Source: JABDIP01 sp965237625 (GTDB lineage: Bacteria > Pseudomonadota > Alphaproteobacteria > DSM-16000 > Inquilinaceae). Taken from it: 64,000 bases of DNA. The notes under the pieces are model-generated. The model was not told the DNA's origin. It saw only the letters and a list, made by a program, of their open reading frames with translations, and searched no databases. The translations under genes and the position numbers were made by a program. Each line of letters opens with the position of its first letter. Within the stretch, counting starts at the first letter, position 1. This document shows, one piece after another, positions 61,270-64,000 of this stretch. Location of the stretch: positions 194,895 through 258,894 of the forward strand of contig CBDEGD010000012.1 of the NCBI GenBank assembly GCA_965237625.1, given 5' to 3'.

Positions 61270-62662
61270 CCGGCGTGAAGCGGCACCCGGCAGATGCCGC
61301 CCCTCCGACGCTCGGCCGGGGGCCGGAAGACCTTCCGGCATTGCCGGATTTCATGGTCTTCAAGGCACCGATACCGACTGGCGAGAAGACCGCATGATGC
61401 CGTGCCGACCGGACCAGACGGATCGCCGGGGCCACGCGGTCCGCCTCCCCGGCGGCCAGCACGACGGCGGCGGCGACACAGGCGCTGCGCCCGTAGCCGA
61501 GGGCGCAATGCACATAGACCTTGCCGCGCCGGCGATGGCGTTCGATGAAGCGCGCGGCGCGGCGTAGTTCCGCCGGACGGGGCGCTGTCAGGTCGAGCAC
61601 CGGCAGGTTGAGATAGGGCAGCCGCAGGAGTGTCGGTGTCTCGGCGAACTCCGCCGTCAGATCGAGCACCGCCACGACGCCCTCGTCGATCGCCCGGCGA
61701 GCCTCACGCCGGGTCAACAGACGGCCGACCAGGAGATTGGGCGCAACCTCATGCCAGGGCGCGTCGAACAGAGCGCGAAACCGCACGAACGCCAGGGCGC
61801 CGAACCGGTAGGGCGCCAGCACCAGCCCGGCCGGCAGCGACAGCGTGCCGTCATCCTTGCCCAACAATCCGGCCCCGCCCCAGGCATAGGCAGCCGCCAC
61901 GATGGCCAGGGACGCCGCCGGCCAGAGCAGCAGCAATGATCCGGGAAGCGCCACCGGCGTCAGCGCCAGGCAGGCCAGACAACCCAGCCGGTACCGGATG
62001 CCGATCTGCCGCCGCGCCTCCCGCTCCCAACCGGCCGGGGCAAGGTTTCGCCGTGGGCGCCGATCCGGCACCAGGCAGAGCGCCACCAGCCCCAGCAGAG
62101 CGCCTGTCGGCACGTCGATCATATGGTGCTGCCAGGTCAGCAGCACCGATGCGCCGATCATGGCGAACCAAGCATGTATCGCCAGATTGGCGAGGCCGCG
62201 GGACGCCCGGTGATAGACCGGCCATAGGACCGTCAGCAGCGCGATGTGCAGCGACGGCGCCTGGTTGAACGGCTTGTCGAATTGGTCGAGCAGTCCGAAC
62301 AGGACGCCATAGACACCGTCGACCGGCGGCCGGTCGAAACCGAAGCGCATGGGGAACAGAACGAAACATGCGGCGGCGACCACGATCACGAAAACAATCC
62401 GCCCCGCGTGCCGTCGCAAGGCCAACCGGTCGCGGCACAGGAACAGCGACGCGGCGAAGAACAGGTCGAGCGACCAATAGGGCACGATCATGCCGGGCAC
62501 GAACGGGATTCCGGCCTCCCAGCCGAAGGCGTGGCTGGTGACGCCCGACTGAAACGATGCGATCCAGCCCGCCCCGCCGTATAGGAGGAAGAAGAACGGG
62601 CCGAGGAACAGCAGCCAAAGGGCAGCCTCTCCCCAGGGTCGCGTTTTGGTCCCGGTTAGCAT
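61250..62662 (-). CDS. PAP2 / dual-specificity phosphatase fusion (YnbD-like)
   Basis: A 470-residue protein. Residues 1-250 hold about seven membrane helices with PAP2-like signatures (NQAPSLHIALLTVLWPVYHR and WQHHMIDVPTGALLGL). The C-terminal part is a dual-specificity phosphatase with the CX5R active site VHCALGYGRSACVAAAVVLA. This domain order matches E. coli YnbD. With the YnbC-like gene upstream, a role in phospholipid-head-group formation (phosphatidyl-phosphate dephosphorylation) is inferred. It starts 4 nt after the YnbC-like stop. Confidence 0.9.
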   Translation of the reverse strand: MLTGTKTRPWGEAALWLLFLGPFFFLLYGGAGWIASFQSGVTSHAFGWEAGIPFVPGMIVPYWSLDLFFAASLFLCRDRLALRRHAGRIVFVIVVAAACFVLFPMRFGFDRPPVDGVYGVLFGLLDQFDKPFNQAPSLHIALLTVLWPVYHRASRGLANLAIHAWFAMIGASVLLTWQHHMIDVPTGALLGLVALCLVPDRRPRRNLAPAGWEREARRQIGIRYRLGCLACLALTPVALPGSLLLLWPAASLAIVAAAYAWGGAGLLGKDDGTLSLPAGLVLAPYRFGALAFVRFRALFDAPWHEVAPNLLVGRLLTRREARRAIDEGVVAVLDLTAEFAETPTLLRLPYLNLPVLDLTAPRPAELRRAARFIERHRRRGKVYVHCALGYGRSACVAAAVVLAAGEADRVAPAIRLVRSARHHAVFSPVGIGALKTMKSGNAGRSSGPRPSVGGAASAGCRFTPATASAG

Positions 62663-62666
62663 CGGA

Positions 62667-64000
62667 CTACGCCGCCGCCGGGTGGGCGGCCGTCCCGGCG
62701 ATCGCCGAACCCGCCGACTGGGCGCCCCGGCGGGCCAGGGACACCGTGAAGATGCCGTCCGGGTCGATCGCCATGGCGATCTTCTCGAAACCGGCGGCGG
62801 CGACCAGCTGGTCCATCTCCGCCTGGCTGCGCCTGCGCATCACCCAGAGCCGGCCGCCACGATGGCTGGTCAGCACCCGGGCGATGAAGGCGAGTTGCGG
62901 ATGCCAGGGCTGGTTGGTGTAGATCAGGTAACCGCCCTCTTTGACCGCCGCGCCGAGCCCCATCAGGGACGCCTGAACCCTGTCATTGCCTGGAAACAGC
63001 TCGAATAGTCCGGCTGCCACGGCGACCGTGGGTCGCGGCGACAATTGGCTCAGCGCCACGCCGTCGAAGGCATCGCCCTGTTCGAAAGCGACCTGGTTCA
63101 AGTCCAGCGACCGGGCCAGCGCCTGCCCGGCAGCCACGTTCTCCCGGCCTAAGTCACGCAGCGTGGCCGAGGCGGCGATATCCCGCCGGCGATCCAGCGC
63201 ATCGAGAACATATCGGCCATGGCCGGCGGCGATATCGGTCACATGCACCGGCATGCCTTCCGCCCGGACGGATTCCATCGCCCGATCCAGCATCGCCTCG
63301 AGGTTCTGCTTGCGGGTGCGGATGCCACGCCAGCCGACGCTGTTCAGATACAGCCGGTCGATCAGCCGGCCGAGCCGCGTCAGGCCGGCGGCCTGGTTGC
63401 GGTACACGTAGTCCATCATGGCGCCGGAATCGAAGCCGACCCGCCAGCCAAGCCGGATGCCGTCACTCAACCGGCCGACGCTGCGCATCAACAGCCGCGT
63501 CGCCGCATAGCCGATCCCCATCGGCGACAAGGGCGACAGCGGCCGCGACAGGGCGTCGTATTCGACCCTGCTCACGCCATCACTGTCTGCGGTCAACAGG
63601 TTCTCACTCTCCGCCGGGCCGGCGAAGGACGCCACGATGGACCGCCGCGCCATGCCGATCGGCACGTCATTGTCGCGCTCGTTGAAGGTGTCGTGGCGGA
63701 AGCCCGGCAGGATATGCATCGCTTTCTTCGGGCTGCCGAGGCCGCGGAACAACGCCTTCTGCGCCGGCCGCTTGACGACCCAGTCGGCGCCGGAGACCAG
63801 CATCAGGGTCGGCACGGTGATCGCGGCGGCGTCGCGGATCAGCCGGGTCGCTGCGTCATGCAGGCCGAGCAGGATCTTCACCGAGATTGCCGGAGTGATC
63901 AGCCGGTCGGAATCATATTCCCGTTGCTTGTCCGGGTCGCGGGTCAGCAGGCGTCCCTTGACGTAGCTGCGGATGAAGGAGCCCGGCTTGATCCGGTCGA
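62667..64000 (-). CDS. Bifunctional alpha/beta hydrolase / SAM methyltransferase (YnbC-like), 5' end outside window
   Basis: The C-terminal methyltransferase occupies about 220 residues: VTDIAAGHGRYVLDALDRRR as motif I and VKEGGYLIYTNQPWHPQL. The visible N-terminal part is the end of an alpha/beta hydrolase (VPTLMLVSGADWVVKRPAQK, then HILPGFRHDTFNE with the catalytic His). The frame stays open through to the right edge (DRIKPGSFIRSYVKG), so the GTG at 63881 is internal. The domain arrangement is that of E. coli YnbC, part of a phospholipid-modifying operon with YnbA, B and D. Confidence 0.88.
   Translation of the reverse strand, partial: DRIKPGSFIRSYVKGRLLTRDPDKQREYDSDRLITPAISVKILLGLHDAATRLIRDAAAITVPTLMLVSGADWVVKRPAQKALFRGLGSPKKAMHILPGFRHDTFNERDNDVPIGMARRSIVASFAGPAESENLLTADSDGVSRVEYDALSRPLSPLSPMGIGYAATRLLMRSVGRLSDGIRLGWRVGFDSGAMMDYVYRNQAAGLTRLGRLIDRLYLNSVGWRGIRTRKQNLEAMLDRAMESVRAEGMPVHVTDIAAGHGRYVLDALDRRRDIAASATLRDLGRENVAAGQALARSLDLNQVAFEQGDAFDGVALSQLSPRPTVAVAAGLFELFPGNDRVQASLMGLGAAVKEGGYLIYTNQPWHPQLAFIARVLTSHRGGRLWVMRRRSQAEMDQLVAAAGFEKIAMAIDPDGIFTVSLARRGAQSAGSAIAGTAAHPAAA

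Overview
The window is high-GC, gene-dense bacterial chromosome. The gene families (phasin with a PHA-type operator, PilZ regulators, SoeABC, AcnX, FCD-type GntR, a ynbCD-like lipid pair) and the short Shine-Dalgarno-led operons suggest an alphaproteobacterium, probably Rhodospirillales-like. This is inference from gene content; no rRNA or other marker settles it. It is a generalist catabolic and transport region, with many ABC uptake operons and small-molecule enzymes, scattered palindromic repeat families, one IS110 element and three frameshifted genes.

Layout. 1-6219: minus-strand catabolic operon (FAH-family hydrolase, SsuA/TauA-type binding protein, two permeases and an ATPase, Ldh-family dehydrogenase) divergent from its likely GntR/FCD regulator, with a clean palindrome in between. 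6358-10432: VOC protein, IS110 transposase with a structured leader, DMT exporter, orphan GAF-histidine kinase. 10711-13859: DUF1684 protein, ATP-grasp ligase, unknown exported protein. 14228-19046: soeABC sulfite dehydrogenase. 19101-24963: methyltransferase, hydroxyacid dehydrogenase, hydratase, an unusual ParA-PilZ fusion, a stand-alone PilZ protein, a small lipoprotein and a membrane protein. 25245-33329: sugar-type ABC transporter with a frameshifted ATPase, hydroxyacid dehydrogenase, HpaI-type aldolase, aldehyde dehydrogenase, and a divergent RpiR regulator whose promoter carries a GGAA-N6-TTCC palindrome. 33524-40740: VOC protein, a beta-propeller-like protein with a 21-residue poly-aspartate tail, and inositol genes iolG / iolD-iolE-SDR. 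41080-43106: WHy lipoprotein, phasin, IF-1. 43275-49087: second carbohydrate-type ABC operon ending in an endonuclease/exonuclease/phosphatase-family hydrolase. 49385-56683: MetE-like protein, frameshifted glycerophosphodiesterase, FGE-like protein, GNAT, xylose isomerase, YciB, two-subunit AcnX dehydratase. 56705-64000: HicA-like ORF, a 263-bp fold-back element, CutC, Na/Pi cotransporter, EamA transporter, and the ynbD/ynbC-like pair that runs off the edge.

How the genes fit together. The theme is uptake and oxidation of sugars, polyols and organic acids: inositol (iolG, iolD, iolE), xylose (xylA), an unknown sugar feeding an aldolase/aldehyde-dehydrogenase route under RpiR control, and hydroxyproline-type compounds (AcnX). 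Surplus carbon may go to polyhydroxyalkanoate (phasin). Sulfite produced inside the cell would be detoxified by SoeABC.

The most interesting items are the compact two-hairpin RNA candidate in front of the IS110 transposase (a possible bridge RNA) with a palindromic repeat at the other end of the element, the ParA-like ATPase fused to PilZ without the signature lysine, the 263-bp fold-back element, and the poly-Asp tail. I saw no CRISPR array, rRNA or tRNA gene.
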